Shown: positions 1 to 8,259 of the stretch, piece after piece
Numbering within the stretch: the first letter of the stretch is position 1
Layout: the number at the start of each line of letters is the position of its first letter
Assembly (NCBI RefSeq): GCF_020177595.1
Contig: NZ_JAHTBL010000002.1
Location: forward strand, 496,001 to 560,000
DNA from: Cognatishimia sp. MH4019
Lineage (GTDB): Bacteria; Pseudomonadota; Alphaproteobacteria; Rhodobacterales; Rhodobacteraceae
Reading direction: 5' to 3'
DNA length: 64,000 nt
Made by a program: the position numbers and the translations under genes
Notes under the pieces: generated by a model
Told to the model about the DNA's origin: nothing
Databases searched by the model: none
What the model saw: the letters and a program-made list of their open reading frames with translations, nothing else

Positions 1-1
1 G

Positions 2-856
2 GGCTTTCATGCGCGCGGCTCTGATACGCTGACACCCGTGCCGGATTGCACTGTGCTGAGCCCACGGATTCTGGCGCTTTTGCCTGTGTTAGAGACGCTG
101 ACGGTCCAGATCGCGTCGCGCAAGGGGGAGGTGTCTTATACCGTCACCGCAGCAGAGGCCGGGCTAGATCTGGCCGTCGATGGCGCGAAAGAAATGACCG
201 ATGCGCTGCGCTTTGACATGGCGCGGTTCGCGCAAGAGGCGCAGTTGGCGCGGCTTAGCTGGCATGGCGAGCTACTGCTGACCCTTGCCGCGCCGACGCA
301 ACAGTTTGGCGATGTAAGCATCACGCCGCCGCCGGGTGCATTCCTGCAAGCGACCAAACATGGCGAGGAAACTTTGCTGGCCGCCGTCGAAGAGGCCACG
401 AAAGGCGCGAAGTCTATCCTTGATCTCTTTGCAGGCTGCGGGACATTCGCGCTACCCCTCGCCCGTCGTGCGCCGGTTCATGCCATTGAAGCTGTGCCTG
501 ACATGATGGAAGCACTGGATGCGGGTTGGCGGATGTCCCAAGGGCTCAAGAAAGTGACGACTGAGACGCGTGATCTCTATCGCCGTCCCTTGGACGCCGA
601 AGAGCTGGCTTCGTTTGATGCGGTCGTGATCGACCCACCGCGCGCCGGCGCTGAAGCCCAGTCAGAGCACTTAACCGGCTCTAAAGTGGCGCAAATTGCG
701 TTTGTGTCGTGCAATCCGGTGACTTTTGCCCGTGATGCGAAAATACTCGTCGATGGCGGATATCGCCTGAATTGGGTCACAGTCGTCGATCAATTCCGCT
801 GGTCCCCCCATGTGGAGCTTGCAGCCAGCTTCACCCGCACCGATATGAGCGTCTAA
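2..856 (+). CDS. RNA 5-methyluridine methyltransferase, TrmA/RlmC/RlmD family (5' end outside window)
   Basis: The open frame enters from the left edge, so the N-terminus is missing; the first GTG at 38 is unlikely to be the true start because the residues before it (GFHARGSDTLTP) already read as family sequence. Visible are the SAM-binding motif DLFAGCGTFALPLA, the acidic motif VVIDPPRAGAE and, near the end, FVSCNPVTFARD, whose Cys is the catalytic nucleophile in this family. These enzymes methylate C5 of uridine in tRNA or 23S rRNA. The exact target cannot be told without the N-terminal part, where some members carry an iron-sulfur cluster. It ends 22 bases before the sodium channel gene. 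Confidence 0.85.
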   Translation, partial: GFHARGSDTLTPVPDCTVLSPRILALLPVLETLTVQIASRKGEVSYTVTAAEAGLDLAVDGAKEMTDALRFDMARFAQEAQLARLSWHGELLLTLAAPTQQFGDVSITPPPGAFLQATKHGEETLLAAVEEATKGAKSILDLFAGCGTFALPLARRAPVHAIEAVPDMMEALDAGWRMSQGLKKVTTETRDLYRRPLDAEELASFDAVVIDPPRAGAEAQSEHLTGSKVAQIAFVSCNPVTFARDAKILVDGGYRLNWVTVVDQFRWSPHVELAASFTRTDMSV

Positions 857-878
857 GGAAAAACGAGGGACGTCCATA

Positions 879-1643
879 ATGCGCGCACAACTTGAAGCCT
901 TTTTGGAACGTCCCGTCGTGCGCAACGGGATCATCGGCGTGATTCTGTTCAACGCGGTCCTGTTGGGGATGGAGACATCCAAGCCGCTGATGGCGTCATT
1001 CGGACCGCTGATTCTTGCGTTGGATAAACTCTGCCTTGGCATTTTCGTGGTCGAGCTGGTCCTGAAGCTGATCGCCTATGGCGGGCGTTTCTTCAGGTCA
1101 GGCTGGAACCTTTTCGATTTCGCGATTGTCGCGGTATCATTGGTGCCTGCCACGCAAGGCTTCTCGGTCCTGCGGGCACTCCGCATCTTGCGGGTGTTGC
1201 GGGTTATCTCGGCAGCGCCACGCTTGCGCCGGGTGGTCGAAGGGTTTGTGACCGCCCTGCCCGGCATGGGGTCGGTCTTTTTGTTGATGGGCATCATCTT
1301 TTACATCGGCGCCGTTATGGCGACCAAGCTGTTTGGAAACCAATTCCCCGAATGGTTCGGCAGCTTGGGGGCGTCGGCTTATTCGCTGTTCCAAATCATG
1401 ACGCTGGAAAGCTGGTCGATGGGCATCGTGCGCCCGGTGATGGAGGTCTACCCCCACGCCTGGTTGTTCTTTGTGCCATTCATCATGGTGACGACCTTCG
1501 CTGTGGTGAACTTGCTGGTCGGTTTGATTGTGAACTCGATGCAGGATGCCCACGCGGTTGAGGAAAACGAGCGCACGGATGCCTATCGTGACAAGGTCCT
1601 GGCGCGGCTTGAAGCGATCGAAAAGCGGTTGGATAAATCCTAG
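879..1643 (+). CDS. Voltage-gated sodium channel (NaChBac-type ion transport protein)
   Basis: This 254-residue protein has six predicted membrane segments in the single-domain layout of bacterial Nav channels. The S4 voltage sensor near residues 97-113 carries Arg at every third position (99, 102, 105, 108). The pore filter TLESWSM lies at about 175-181 and matches the TLESW signature of sodium-selective bacterial channels. S6 is followed by a charged C-terminal tail ending in a probable coiled coil (RLEAIEKRLDKS), typical of the tetramer-forming bundle. Such channels act as homotetramers in the inner membrane and, by family, have been linked to motility and pH homeostasis. ATG start; confidence in the family is high, and the physiological role is unknown. 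Confidence 0.92.
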   Translation: MRAQLEAFLERPVVRNGIIGVILFNAVLLGMETSKPLMASFGPLILALDKLCLGIFVVELVLKLIAYGGRFFRSGWNLFDFAIVAVSLVPATQGFSVLRALRILRVLRVISAAPRLRRVVEGFVTALPGMGSVFLLMGIIFYIGAVMATKLFGNQFPEWFGSLGASAYSLFQIMTLESWSMGIVRPVMEVYPHAWLFFVPFIMVTTFAVVNLLVGLIVNSMQDAHAVEENERTDAYRDKVLARLEAIEKRLDKS

Positions 1644-1706
1644 TCCCGCGCCTTGTTTTGCTGTATGCGAAAGGCAAAACAAAGAACATATGGGCACGGG
1701 CAGATA

Positions 1707-2204
1707 ATGCGCTTTTTGAAACTCATCCTTGTGATGACGGTGTTGGTCATGCTTGCCGCGTGCGCACCTTCTAAGTTCAAGACCTACAACGGTCCTGAAG
1801 TGACGCGGATCTTCGTTTATAAAGAACGGCGTGAGATGTTCCTCATGCATAATGATACGATTCTGAAGAAGTATAATTTCGATCTTGGTTTTGCGCCGGA
1901 AGGTGACAAGAAGATCGAAGGCGACGGCAAGACGCCCGAGGGCAACTACACGATTGATCGCCGCAATCCCAACAGCCGGTTCCACCTGTCAATCGGGATC
2001 GACTACCCGAATGCCGAAGATCGCCTCGAGGCGTTCTTGCTGGGTGAAAAGCCTGGTGGCGACATTTTCATCCACGGACGTGGCCCCGAAATTAAAAACC
2101 CCAGATCCGATTGGACCTGGGGTTGTATCGCGGTTACCGACAAAGAGATGGAAGATATCTACGCGATGGTGCCGAACGGAACGCCGATCACCATTCTACC
2201 TTAA
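1707..2204 (+). CDS. L,D-transpeptidase-fold (YkuD) lipoprotein
   Basis: The start at 1707 gives a clean lipoprotein signal: MRFLKLILVM, a hydrophobic stretch and the lipobox LAAC. An upstream in-frame ATG at 1653 would bury it. The 165-residue product carries the YkuD catalytic signature: IFIHGRG with the conserved His, then SDWTWGCIAVTD with the nucleophilic Cys. Members make or attach peptidoglycan cross-links, or act as amidases or murein-anchoring enzymes; the substrate here is unknown. It is convergent with the CAP-domain gene (stop codons overlap), and another YkuD protein lies 0.7 kb away. Confidence 0.85.
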   Translation: MRFLKLILVMTVLVMLAACAPSKFKTYNGPEVTRIFVYKERREMFLMHNDTILKKYNFDLGFAPEGDKKIEGDGKTPEGNYTIDRRNPNSRFHLSIGIDYPNAEDRLEAFLLGEKPGGDIFIHGRGPEIKNPRSDWTWGCIAVTDKEMEDIYAMVPNGTPITILP

Positions 2205-2773
2205 CCGCGTGCGGACGGGCCTTGATTTGCGGGTGGATTGGGTGTGACCACAGGCGCGGAACGTCCCGGATTGCCCATCACGAGTGTCCACCAGATTTTG
2301 CCGTTAGGCTCTTGGAACCAGGCAAAGCCAAGATCGCGTGCGTTGGGATCGACGATCGTGCGACGGGTATCGGGTTGCTGCATCCAGGCGGCCAGCGTGT
2401 CGAGATCGCTTTCATAGGTCTCCGAGATATTCTCGCCGACCAGCGCACCGGTGTAGCCGACGCGGCGGACACGGTCCAAAGGTGACGACCCGTCAGAGCC
2501 AAAGTGCCACGGGCGGTTTTGCACGGACATATCGCGGGCATGGGTTGCAGCGGCGGCGTTAAGCTGGGCGTTCAGCTCGACGGGGCCGACATTTGCGTTC
2601 TGGCGGATCACATTGATCGAATCGAGAACGCGGAACTGGATACGATTGCTTTCGCGTGCGGTAATCTTGAAGTTTCCGCGCCGGTCCTGTGCACCGACTG
2701 ACGTCCCGCTGGGGGGTGTGCATGCTGACAGCACAAAAAGAGACGAGACCAAAATAAGTGTAAGACGCAACAT
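2201..2773 (-). CDS. CAP (SCP/PR1) domain lipoprotein
   Basis: The start is placed at 2773 because MLRLTLILVSSLFVLSACTP is a textbook lipoprotein signal with a Cys after LSA. Longer starts upstream add 45 residues without a signal. The 190-residue product has a CAP-domain core: LNAAAATHARDMSVQNRPWHFG supplies the conserved His and aromatic pair, GENIS matches the conserved GEN motif, and a Trp-rich segment follows near the C-terminus. CAP proteins of this bacterial class are secreted or membrane-attached with poorly known function. It is transcribed away from the L,D-transpeptidase at 2934 across a 160-base divergent gap that should hold both promoters. Confidence 0.85.
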   Translation of the reverse strand: MLRLTLILVSSLFVLSACTPPSGTSVGAQDRRGNFKITARESNRIQFRVLDSINVIRQNANVGPVELNAQLNAAAATHARDMSVQNRPWHFGSDGSSPLDRVRRVGYTGALVGENISETYESDLDTLAAWMQQPDTRRTIVDPNARDLGFAWFQEPNGKIWWTLVMGNPGRSAPVVTPNPPANQGPSARG

Positions 2774-2933
2774 TTGCCCACCTGACCGAAGTTTCCGGCA
2801 ATCCCTATCGCAAGGCCGTTGCAGATCAAACCCGGTTTCATTTGAAATCGGCGATCTAACGCTTCTTTGATTTGCGACTGCGGCTTTCCGGTCATATGTC
2901 TGCATCAATTAACCGTGAAGATGGAGTTATCTG

Positions 2934-3521
2934 ATGGCTAAGTCATTTGACCGCCGCGCATTCCTCGCGACCAGCGCTGCCGCTCTGGGTGCCGGGGCCG
3001 TTCCGGCAGTTGCGCAAACCGAAAACACCACGCAGATGGAAGAGCCGGTCGAGATCGTGCGCCGCAACATCTCGTCGTTCCGGTCGCTGGATTGGCGCCC
3101 CTATTTCAGCAATCTCAGAGGTGGGGCCTGCCTTGTGGACACGACCTCTCGGGCGCTGCATTACTGGTCCGAGGATCAGTCGATTTATAAGCTTTACCCG
3201 ACATCGGTGCCGCTGACCGATGATCTGACCCGGACTGGCCGCACCAGTGTTGTGCGCAAGGTCGAAGGCCCCAGTTGGCGTCCGACACCGTCGATGAAGA
3301 AGCGTAATCCCGAATGGCCTGACTTCGTTGGTCCGGGCCCCGATAACCCACTTGGCACCCATGCGCTTTACCTGTCCTGGACCTATTACCGGATCCACGG
3401 CACGCATGACACGCGCAAGATCGGGCGTCGGTCTTCGAACGGATGCATTGGCCTCTACAACGAGCATATCCAAGAGCTTTACGCGCTGACCGGCGTCGGC
3501 ACGCAAGTGTTGCTTATTTGA
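2934..3521 (+). CDS. Tat-exported L,D-transpeptidase (YkuD)
   Basis: A 195-residue protein starting with a Tat-type leader: FDRRAFLATSAAALG contains the RR-x-FL motif and is followed by a short hydrophobic stretch and an AVAQ cleavage site. The C-terminal half holds the YkuD signature, HGTHDTRKIGRRSSNGCIGL, with catalytic His and Cys in the order HGT then SNGCI. It probably acts on peptidoglycan in the periplasm, as ErfK/YbiS-type enzymes do. It is only distantly similar to the YkuD lipoprotein at 1707, so this is not a recent duplication. A long hairpin follows about 20 bases after the stop codon. Confidence 0.9.
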   Translation: MAKSFDRRAFLATSAAALGAGAVPAVAQTENTTQMEEPVEIVRRNISSFRSLDWRPYFSNLRGGACLVDTTSRALHYWSEDQSIYKLYPTSVPLTDDLTRTGRTSVVRKVEGPSWRPTPSMKKRNPEWPDFVGPGPDNPLGTHALYLSWTYYRIHGTHDTRKIGRRSSNGCIGLYNEHIQELYALTGVGTQVLLI

Positions 3522-3540
3522 CGACATCTCTGTGTTCTGG

Positions 3541-3586
3541 GCAGGAAGATGGCCAAGATGCGTTTGCATTTGGCAAAACTTCCTGC
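3541..3586 (+). other. Long interrupted hairpin in the gap after the L,D-transpeptidase
   Basis: Three nested inverted repeats are readable: GCAGGAAG (3541-3548) with CTTCCTGC (3579-3586), GCCAA (3552-3556) with TTGGC (3570-3574), and ATGC (3558-3561) with GCAT (3566-3569) closing on a GTTT loop. All 17 pairs are Watson-Crick. There is no T-run after it, so it is not a standard intrinsic terminator. It could be a 3' UTR structure, a processed RNA end or a protein-binding palindrome. Confidence 0.6.
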
Positions 3587-3668
3587 TTAGAAGACTTTAC
3601 GAGGTACAGTCTTGGGTGCCTGCACGTCCTCAATGAACAACGTGCTCAGGCAATATCTGGAGGTTAAC

Positions 3669-3851
3669 ATGAAGAAACTTGTTCTCGCCGCTGCGTTTAC
3701 CGCTGCTGCTTCCACCGCTTATGCAGGTGCAATGTCGGATCCCATCGTGGAGCCCGAAGTTATCGTTGAAGAGCAGTCCGGCACTTCGTCCGGTGGTGTT
3801 ATCATCGGTCTGCTGCTGCTGGCCGTTCTGGCCGCTGCTGCGTCCAACTAA
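3669..3851 (+). CDS. Small secreted/membrane peptide of unknown function (60 aa)
   Basis: The start at 3669 follows a strong ribosome-binding site (CTGGAGG, 6 bases upstream). The 60-residue product has a signal peptide (MKKLVLAAAFTAAASTAYAG), a short acidic mature part (PIVEPEVIVEEQ), a Ser/Gly hinge and a hydrophobic C-terminal helix (VIIGLLLLAVLAAAAS). After cleavage it would be a small single-span inner-membrane peptide with an acidic periplasmic N-terminus. An intrinsic terminator follows at once, so it is the last or only gene of its transcript. I do not recognise the family. It lies convergent to hemH. Confidence 0.75.
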   Translation: MKKLVLAAAFTAAASTAYAGAMSDPIVEPEVIVEEQSGTSSGGVIIGLLLLAVLAAAASN

Positions 3852-3870
3852 GTTTAGTTACATACAAATT

Positions 3871-3904
3871 AAAAAGGCGGTGGAGCAATTCACCGCCTTT
3901 TTTC
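3871..3904 (+). terminator. Intrinsic terminator after the 60-aa peptide gene
   Basis: AAGGCGGTG pairs perfectly with CACCGCCTT across an 8-base loop, and the stem is followed by a run of T. The A-run on the left side means it could also work in reverse for hemH, whose stop codon lies just beyond. Confidence 0.9.
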
Positions 3905-3928
3905 TTGTCTGCATGTTGGGTTCGGCGT

Positions 3929-5029
3929 TCAGCCCCGGCTCAGCCAGCCTGCCAGATTGTCGTCAATCACTGACGAAAGCGCTTCGATATGTGCGTCATC
4001 GTCGTTGAGGCAGGGAATATAGGTAAATTCTTCGCCGCCAGCTTCCTCAAAGCTCTCTTTGATCTCTTCGTTGATCTCTTCCAGCGTTTCGATGCAATCG
4101 GCTGAGAAGGCAGGCGCGCAGACGGCGATCTTCTTCTTGCCCTCTTCTGCAAGGCGCGCGACCTCTTCGACAGTATAGGGTTTCAGCCATTCTTCGGGGC
4201 CAAACCGGCTTTGGAAGGTTGTCTTGATCTCGGTATCCGCCCAGCCCAGACGCTCTTTCAAAAGGCGCGTCGTTTTCTGGCATTGGCAGTGATAGGGATC
4301 GCCCTCCATCAGATAGCGCTTGGGAACACCGTGATAGGAGCAGACCAGAATATCGGGTTTGCTGTCCATCTCGGCATAAGTCCGCTCAATGGATTGGGCG
4401 AGCGCGTCGATGTATTTCGGATTGTCGAAATAGGCAGGCACGGTGCGCACGGCAGGCTGCCATTTTTCATGGGTGAGCGAGCGGAAAAATTCGTCATTCG
4501 CCGTGGCCGAGGTGGCCCCTGCATAATGCGGATAAAGCGGGAAAAACAGAATGCGCTGGCACCCGGCTTCACGCATCGCACGCACCTTGGATTTGGTCGA
4601 TGGATTGCCATAGCGCATGCAGAAATCGACCATGACCTGATCGCCATAGCGGTCATGCATCGCCTCTTTGATTTTGGCGGTCTGATCCTTGGTGATCGTC
4701 ATCAGCGGGCTTTCCCCCGCTTCGTGGTTCCAGATCGATTTATACGCAGCACCGGATGAAAACGGGCGCTTGGTCAGGATGATAAGCTGCAAAAGCGGCT
4801 GCCAGATCCAGGGCGAATAGTCGATCACGCGGCGGTCCGACAGAAACTCGTTCAGATACCGGCGCATGGACCAATAGTCGTAATTATCCGGCGTGCCGAG
4901 ATTGGCCAGCAGGATGCCCGTGCGCGCGGGTGGCACTTTGGGGTGGTCCGCATCTGCATGGATGGGGCATTTCGCCTCCATCGGAGCAAGGTCGGTCAAG
5001 GCCGCGCTGGATTTGGCATCAAGCATCAT
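3929..5029 (-). CDS. hemH: Ferrochelatase
   Basis: This 366-residue protein inserts ferrous iron into protoporphyrin IX, the last step of protohaem synthesis. The family opening GILLANLGTPDNYDYWSMRRY is seen near residue 37, followed by FFPLYPHYAGATSA, SYHGVPKRY (with the catalytic His region) and the C-terminal FSADCIETLEEI segment with the conserved Glu. No membrane tail is evident. Start choice is soft: ATG codons at 5029, 5026 and 4981 are all possible, and only the residues after about 36 are conserved. It reads towards the terminator shared with the 60-aa peptide gene. Confidence 0.96.
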   Translation of the reverse strand: MMLDAKSSAALTDLAPMEAKCPIHADADHPKVPPARTGILLANLGTPDNYDYWSMRRYLNEFLSDRRVIDYSPWIWQPLLQLIILTKRPFSSGAAYKSIWNHEAGESPLMTITKDQTAKIKEAMHDRYGDQVMVDFCMRYGNPSTKSKVRAMREAGCQRILFFPLYPHYAGATSATANDEFFRSLTHEKWQPAVRTVPAYFDNPKYIDALAQSIERTYAEMDSKPDILVCSYHGVPKRYLMEGDPYHCQCQKTTRLLKERLGWADTEIKTTFQSRFGPEEWLKPYTVEEVARLAEEGKKKIAVCAPAFSADCIETLEEINEEIKESFEEAGGEEFTYIPCLNDDDAHIEALSSVIDDNLAGWLSRG

Positions 5030-5090
5030 GAAGTTCCGATATCAGATAAGAATATAAGTGTGCAGTTAATTAGTTATACGGGGTCGTCAA

Positions 5091-5930
5091 TCATTTGGAT
5101 GACTCAGGCGGATCATCTGCGGGGATTTCGACCGTTCCCAGGGCTTCGGCCAAGCGGTACTGTGCCGATCCGGGGCGCAAAGGCTTTTGCTGGCTGTCAT
5201 CCGGGGACCAGCCCGACAGGAAAATCAGCTCGAATGTGGCGGTAATCCGATCATTCTCGGCGGGGAAATGGGTTTGATAAAGGCGCTGGGCCTCTAACAG
5301 AACGTCGCGACGTAGGGGCGCGCGATCGCGCATCGCAAGGGCGTTCGTCTCGCCCATGCGCCGCAAGTCCTGCATCAGATGCAGGGCAGACTCATAGGAC
5401 ACGCGCACAGGCGTCGTATCGGCAACAGGAAGCGCGAGGCCCGCGCGTTGCAGAAGGCCACCAAGATCGCGGACCTCTCCCATCGGTGCGACGCGCGGTG
5501 ACAGACCGCCGCGCAACGCAGTCTCGGCCTGCGCAAGCACGCTGCGCAGCTCGTTCAGGGTCTGACCCCCAAGACAGACACCAAGAAAAAGCCCGTCTGG
5601 TTTCAACGCACGGCGGCATTGCACAAGCTGGCCCACCGGATCGTTCGCCCAATGCAACGCCATCGCGTGGATCACCAGATCATACGTGCCGACTTGCAGA
5701 TCGAGCGTCTCGGTGTCTGCAATGATGCGCGCGCCGGGCATCTGATCTTCCCAAAACTGCGGAAAACCGGTGACCACGGCGATATTGGTAAACGTCCTGT
5801 TAACCTCTTGCAGTCTTTCATGGAGCTCATCTGCCGCCTGTGCATGCAGGAACAGATCATCCGGGTTTTGCACGCGGGCGCGGTGTTTGAGAAGCGCGGC
5901 TCTGTCGGTGAGGATCGGGGCATTGGTCAT
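5091..5930 (-). CDS. SAM-dependent methyltransferase-like protein (BioC/NDUFAF5 type)
   Basis: A 279-residue class I methyltransferase-fold protein. The stretch LVIHAMALHWANDPVGQLVQ and the following RRALKPDGLFLGVCLGGQTL match the post-motif region shared by BioC and the mitochondrial complex I assembly factor NDUFAF5; the LHW-ND-P pattern and GG-TL-ELR are characteristic. Most Rhodobacterales copies sit beside comF, as here. The substrate is unknown; NDUFAF5 acts as an arginine hydroxylase rather than a methyltransferase, so the activity should not be assumed. The start is 26 bases from the divergent comF start, so the two must share a compact promoter region. Confidence 0.85.
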   Translation of the reverse strand: MTNAPILTDRAALLKHRARVQNPDDLFLHAQAADELHERLQEVNRTFTNIAVVTGFPQFWEDQMPGARIIADTETLDLQVGTYDLVIHAMALHWANDPVGQLVQCRRALKPDGLFLGVCLGGQTLNELRSVLAQAETALRGGLSPRVAPMGEVRDLGGLLQRAGLALPVADTTPVRVSYESALHLMQDLRRMGETNALAMRDRAPLRRDVLLEAQRLYQTHFPAENDRITATFELIFLSGWSPDDSQQKPLRPGSAQYRLAEALGTVEIPADDPPESSK

Positions 5931-5956
5931 GCCAAGCTATGTAGAAGGGACCTGAC

Positions 5957-6673
5957 ATGATGCAAAGCGTGTTGCGCCTGTTATATCCGCCGCAATGCCT
6001 GACCTGCGATGCGCTGGTTGAGCAAGAGCATGCGCTTTGTGCCGATTGCTGGCAGGGCGCGCATTTCATTACCGGGCTGGTCTGCGATTGCTGCGGTGTG
6101 CCTTTACCCGGCGAAGAAACCGAAGAGGTTCTCTGCGATGATTGCATGGTTATCGCCCGACCATGGACCCGCGGGCGCGCTGCGTTTCTTTATTCGGAGA
6201 CGGGGCGCAAGTTGGTTTTGGCCTTGAAACATGGTGACAGGACCGACCTTGCGCCGCCTGCGGCCCGTTGGCTGGCGCAGGCGGCAAGCGACTTGATCTC
6301 TGATAAAACCCTGCTCATCCCGGTGCCGCTGCATTGGCGTAGGCGCGTCCATCGGCGCTATAACCAATCGGCTGAGATGGCGCGCGCCTTGGCGCAAGTG
6401 ACCGGCGCACCCTACCGCCCCGACATGCTGGAGCGACGAACGGTTACCCGGTCTCTGGACGGTCTGACCCGCGAGGCGCGATTCGAGGTGCTGAGCGGGA
6501 CCATTGAGGTCCAGCGTGGTAAAGAGGTCGAGGTCGCCGGAAAGGACGTGCTTTTGATCGACGATGTCATGACCTCTGGGGCCACATTGGCAGCCTGTGC
6601 CGAGGCGTTGAATGGGGCCGGGGCGGCGAACGTTAATGTCGCAGTTCTGGCACGCGTTGCAAAAGAGACCTAG
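5957..6673 (+). CDS. comF: ComF family phosphoribosyltransferase-like protein
   Basis: The 238-residue protein has an N-terminal zinc-ribbon-like set of Cys pairs (CLTC, CADC, CDCCG, CDDC between residues 15 and 65) and a C-terminal type I phosphoribosyltransferase fold with the PRPP loop VLLIDDVMTSGATL near residue 195. HWRRRVHRRYNQSAEMA is the family's central motif. In competent bacteria ComF helps handle incoming single-stranded DNA; its role in alphaproteobacteria is unclear. It leads a same-strand run comF-grxC-nitrilase-marR with gaps of zero to 51 bases, probably an operon. Confidence 0.92.
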   Translation: MMQSVLRLLYPPQCLTCDALVEQEHALCADCWQGAHFITGLVCDCCGVPLPGEETEEVLCDDCMVIARPWTRGRAAFLYSETGRKLVLALKHGDRTDLAPPAARWLAQAASDLISDKTLLIPVPLHWRRRVHRRYNQSAEMARALAQVTGAPYRPDMLERRTVTRSLDGLTREARFEVLSGTIEVQRGKEVEVAGKDVLLIDDVMTSGATLAACAEALNGAGAANVNVAVLARVAKET

Positions 6674-6724
6674 ATGTCTAGGGTCGCGCCGGAAAAGGGC
6701 GCGGGACTGAAAAGGACATTTTTG

Positions 6725-6982
6725 ATGCAACCGATTGAGATTTACACATCCCCTCTGTGCGGTTTTTGCCATGCGGCCAAGCGGCTCTTGAAGCAAAAGG
6801 GTGCAAGTTTTTCCGAGATCGACGTGCTGCGCGATCCAGCCAAGAAGCCCGAAATGATCAAGCGCGCCAATGGTGGGCGGACCGTGCCGCAGATTTTCAT
6901 CGGGGATGTGCATGTCGGTGGATGTGATGACCTCTACGCGTTGGAGCGGGCTGGCAAATTGGACGCCCTGCTTGCCGCGTAG
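6725..6982 (+). CDS. grxC: Glutaredoxin 3
   Basis: Starting at 6725 gives 85 residues, the normal size for GrxC; an upstream in-frame start at 6674 adds 17 residues that look non-coding. The redox site is CGFC (residues about 12-15), a variant of the usual CPYC, followed by AAKRLLKQKG. The GSH-binding TVPQIFIGDVHVGG with its cis-Pro is intact. It reduces disulfides with glutathione in the cytosol. It sits between comF and the nitrilase gene, and the nitrilase ATG begins directly after its stop codon. Confidence 0.95.
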   Translation: MQPIEIYTSPLCGFCHAAKRLLKQKGASFSEIDVLRDPAKKPEMIKRANGGRTVPQIFIGDVHVGGCDDLYALERAGKLDALLAA

Positions 6983-7816
6983 ATGCTTAAAACGGCTCTG
7001 ATACAGCTAAATTCGGGCGATACGCCTTCTGAAAACCTGCCCGTCACGCAAGACTTTATCGCCGAAGCCGCCGGAGACGGCGCGCAGTTTGTCCTGACGC
7101 CTGAGGTGACAAATTGCGTCTCTGCCTCGCGGGCGCATCAGCTGGAGGTCCTGCAGACCGAAGCCGAGGATCAGACCCTGGCGGCGCTCCGCGCGCAGGC
7201 GGATGCGCTGGGTATCTGGCTGCTGATCGGCTCGCTGGCGCTCAAGACGGATGACCCGGATGGTCGCTTTGCCAACCGGTCTTTTCTGATCGGCCCCGAT
7301 GGCGGAATCGTCGCGCGCTACGATAAAATGCACATGTTTGATGTGACCGTGTCCCAGAAAGAGACTTATCGCGAATCGAAAGGCTATCGACCAGGGGAGA
7401 CCGCGGTGATTGCAGAGGTAGAAGGCGCGAAAATTGGCCTCTCGATCTGCTACGATATCCGCTTCCCTTATCTTTACCGCGCCTTGGCGCAGAGCGGCGC
7501 GCAGGTTCTCACCGCTCCGTCTGCCTTTTCAACCGCCACGGGCCCCGCTCATTGGGAGCCACTTTTGAAAGCCCGCGCGATCGAGACGGGCAGCTTCGTT
7601 CTCGCCCCAGCCCAAACAGGGCTCCACGCCGCCACCACAGGCAAAGCGCGCGAAACCTACGGGCATTCGCTGGCAATCTCGCCTTGGGGTGAAATATTGT
7701 GCGACGGCGGTAAAGCGCCCGGTATATCGCTGATCTCGCTAGACTTTTCCCAGGTACAGGCGGTAAGAAACAGCATCCCGTCCCTAACCCATACACGCAC
7801 CTTTACAGGTCCATGA
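6983..7816 (+). CDS. Carbon-nitrogen hydrolase (nitrilase superfamily, Nit/omega-amidase type)
   Basis: A 277-residue protein with the complete Glu-Lys-Cys triad of the superfamily: Glu in LTPEVTN (near 40), Lys in YDKMHMFDV (near 114) and Cys in SICYDIRFPYLYR (near 155). The length and the RFP-LYR motif fit the Nit1/Nit2 branch, whose members hydrolyse deaminated glutathione or alpha-ketoglutaramate. No signal peptide is present, so it is cytosolic. Its position directly after grxC in an apparent operon is consistent with a glutathione repair role, which is an inference. The stop overlaps the marR start by 4 bases. Confidence 0.92.
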   Translation: MLKTALIQLNSGDTPSENLPVTQDFIAEAAGDGAQFVLTPEVTNCVSASRAHQLEVLQTEAEDQTLAALRAQADALGIWLLIGSLALKTDDPDGRFANRSFLIGPDGGIVARYDKMHMFDVTVSQKETYRESKGYRPGETAVIAEVEGAKIGLSICYDIRFPYLYRALAQSGAQVLTAPSAFSTATGPAHWEPLLKARAIETGSFVLAPAQTGLHAATTGKARETYGHSLAISPWGEILCDGGKAPGISLISLDFSQVQAVRNSIPSLTHTRTFTGP

Positions 7817-8259
7817 TGAGTGACAAAAGCGATCCCCTGGCTATTGCCTTGTTCAGTGAGATTCTGATGGCAGAGCAACTGACGCGGAACCGCATTTCGC
7901 GGGTCCTGCCAAAGGGTATGGAGCTGTCGCATTTTTCGGTGCTGAACCATTTGGCGCATGTGGGGGGGGAACGTTCGCCGGCTCAACTTGCCAAAGCCTT
8001 TCACCTGACGCGTGGGGCGATGACCAACACGCTCAACAAGCTGGAATGGGCAGGCTATGTGCATATTCGCCCCGATTGGGACGATGCGCGGCGCAAGATG
8101 GTGGCGATCAGCCCGTCTGGGCGGGCCGCGCGGGATGCCGCGCTTGATATTATCTCGCCACTGATTGCCGATGCAGTGCGCGATCTTGGCTCCGAGAAGG
8201 TGCGCGCGACGGTGCCGGTCTTGCGCGCGCTTCGGAACAATCTGGCGGGCGAAGACTAG
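7813..8259 (+). CDS. MarR family transcriptional regulator
   Basis: The 148-residue protein has the MarR winged-helix layout: an N-terminal dimer helix, [15 protein letters not shown], the recognition helix [19 protein letters not shown] and the wing [14 protein letters not shown] with the typical D-R-R. It overlaps the preceding nitrilase gene by ATGA, so it is translationally coupled and may regulate its own operon. The ligand and targets are unknown. It converges on ubiG with a 4-base overlap of the two coding ends. Confidence 0.93.
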   Translation: MMSDKSDPLAIALFSEILMAEQLTRNRISRVLPKGMELSHFSVLNHLAHVGGERSPAQLAKAFHLTRGAMTNTLNKLEWAGYVHIRPDWDDARRKMVAISPSGRAARDAALDIISPLIADAVRDLGSEKVRATVPVLRALRNNLAGED

